Shown piece after piece: positions 62,819 through 64,000 of a stretch of DNA of 64,000 nucleotides. Every line of letters begins with the position of its first letter. The first letter of the stretch is position 1. The DNA is from Dermatemys mawii. Lineage: Eukaryota; Chordata; Testudines; Dermatemydidae. The notes under the pieces were generated by a model. The model saw only the letters and a list, made by a program, of their open reading frames with translations, searched no databases and had not been told where the DNA came from. A program made the position numbers and the translations under genes. The stretch is taken from NCBI GenBank assembly GCA_007922305.1, contig ML677335.1:42948804-43012803 (forward strand), read 5' to 3'.

Positions 62819-63640
62819 GTATTTACTCTTTCCTGTTTCATCAAGCAATGTTGTACCTGACTATGTATGTCTGTTGGGACAATGGAATAGTCTCCCTAGG
62901 GAAGAGGAGGAAGTCCCACTGTCTGGGACATCTAAAACTGGCCTGGCCAAAGCACTTGTAATAGTCCTGGATGAGAGAGTGGGACACACGTGGTCTCCCT
63001 TCTGTTGGTATGGATTTTGCCTTTTGACCAGGATGTTTTATCTATTCTACCTGAGATTCACTAATCTGTGTTGAAGACTTGCACTTGCTCCCAGCCCATG
63101 CTCAGAGAGAGAGAGCCTTGTTTTCAGAACACTTCAGCACTGAATGCACTCCGCATGTACTGAGCCCTTGGAAAATCTGGCTACTTATTTCTCTGCTTAA
63201 GTGGGAGCTGGGCTTTTTTGGAAAACTGGCTCCAATTTGGGTGTCAACTACTTGTAAATGTGGCCCATAGGATCCAAATCCAGCTCAACTCCTAGATAGT
63301 CCTTCTTGTGAATGCCCTAGACTGCTCGGCAGGTGCCCTGGTTAAAGATAATTGAGCCCAGAAGAGAAAAGTGCTGATGCCAAGCTGTCGACAGGGTGTT
63401 CAGCACGCGAGTGCTGTCTCATCCTGCTGGTTCTGCTTCTCTAATGTGTCACCCAGAAGGTGACCAAGAAAGTGTTTGGACTGAGCTTCCCTGTCTCCAC
63501 CTGAGGCACATGATTGAGGCATCATTGCCGTAGTACCCTGGTGACTTGAACACAGTACTCACCTACTAGACTTGTCCCATTCTGAAGCACCTAGAAGAGT
63601 GACCCAACAATGAGCATCTCCAAGTGCTTGAGCTTTTTAA
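62819..63640. other. ERLIN1 intron, unassigned
   Basis: Intronic sequence after the last visible exon. Nothing recognised. Confidence 0.5.
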
Positions 63641-63689
63641 AGCCTTTCCTTCAAGTAGCCTGGCATCCGGCAAAGGCCAGGAAACCGTG

Positions 63690-63925
63690 AAGAAGGATGG
63701 CTTTGTGCTTAAGCCCTGGATTGGGAGCCAAGAGAACTAGGTTCTCTTTTGGTGCGAACACAGGCTTCCTGTGTGACTTTGTGCCAAGTCCCTGCCTCTC
63801 TTTGGCCTCCATAGGCCACCTATAACATGGGTAGAATGAGGCTGCCCTATCTTGCAGGGTGGTTGGGAGATGCCATAGTTAATGTTTATAAGGTGCTGGA
63901 GAAGTGCAGAGGGCTTCATGGAGTA
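63690..63925 (+). repeat. CORE/MIR-type SINE
   Basis: Contains ctggattgggagccaagaga, ctgtgtgactttgtgccaag, acctataacatgggtagaat and aatgtttataaggtgctgga, the successive core/MIR signatures of an amniote SINE. Confidence 0.75.
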
Positions 63926-64000
63926 TAGCTCTGTGCAGATCTTGCCTTGAAATGTGGGGGTCTTGCAGAAGATGGGCAGTCATGTAGACACAGTGGTGCT

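Noticed and set aside
1..64000. tRNA, rRNA or microRNA genes
   Set aside because: No cloverleaf, rRNA segment or known microRNA hairpin was recognised; hairpins seen belong to MITEs and the fold-back repeat.

Overview
This window is vertebrate nuclear DNA, most likely from a turtle, possibly another archosauromorph. It has widely spaced spliced exons, long introns and many CR1 LINE copies in both orientations. It also has CORE/MIR-type SINEs, DIRS-type tyrosine-recombinase retrotransposons, hAT and mariner miniature elements, and one CpG island. Nothing bacterial, plasmid-like or phage-like is present: no operons, CRISPR arrays, rRNA or tRNA genes were seen. The turtle assignment is inferred from the repeat mix and was not tested by any search.

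Two host genes lie head to tail on the + strand. The first is CHUK (IKK-alpha, the NF-kB pathway kinase). Its last 16 coding exons run from base 102 to the stop at 35319-35321, all in frame with GT-AG splice sites. Together they encode 587 residues, starting at the residue equivalent to human I159. The upstream exons, including the catalytic-loop exon, lie outside the window. The second is ERLIN1 (an ER-membrane SPFH/prohibitin-domain protein of the ERAD and sterol-control machinery). Its CpG-island promoter lies at about 48.0-49.1 kb, and its first four coding exons lie at 54.9-62.8 kb; the rest is beyond the right edge. CHUK followed by ERLIN1 in the same orientation is the arrangement known in human (10q24), so this is a conserved linkage.

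Region by region: 0-35.3 kb is CHUK exons and repeat-filled introns. These hold a DIRS fragment at 2.2-4.1 kb, a mariner-like element at 4.7-5.6 kb, a DIRS gag fragment at 7.8-8.7 kb, and a CR1 broken by a fold-back repeat and a mariner element at 11.3-13.0 kb. They also hold hAT elements at 16.5-17.3 and 18.3-18.5 kb, an antisense transposon-like ORF pair at 22.2-24.6 kb, and further CR1, DIRS and MITE copies. Then 35.3-48.0 kb is intergenic: the CHUK 3'UTR, then three successive DIRS copies at 37.2-45.25 kb, damaged by a solo LTR, a CR1 and an assembly gap, then a fold-back repeat and a small hAT. Finally 48.0-64.0 kb is the ERLIN1 promoter and 5' half, with more hAT, CR1, LINE, Tigger-like and SINE insertions.

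Points most worth following: a possible in-frame 24-codon CHUK cassette exon just before the NEMO-binding peptide; a 4-codon uORF whose stop overlaps the ERLIN1 start codon; and a two-part antisense ORF (zinc-binding-like N-terminus plus transposase-like C-terminus) of a repeat family I cannot place in a named superfamily. Several insertions have clear target-site duplications. I did not find a convincing new functional system; the region reads as two conserved host genes in a dense landscape of mobile DNA.
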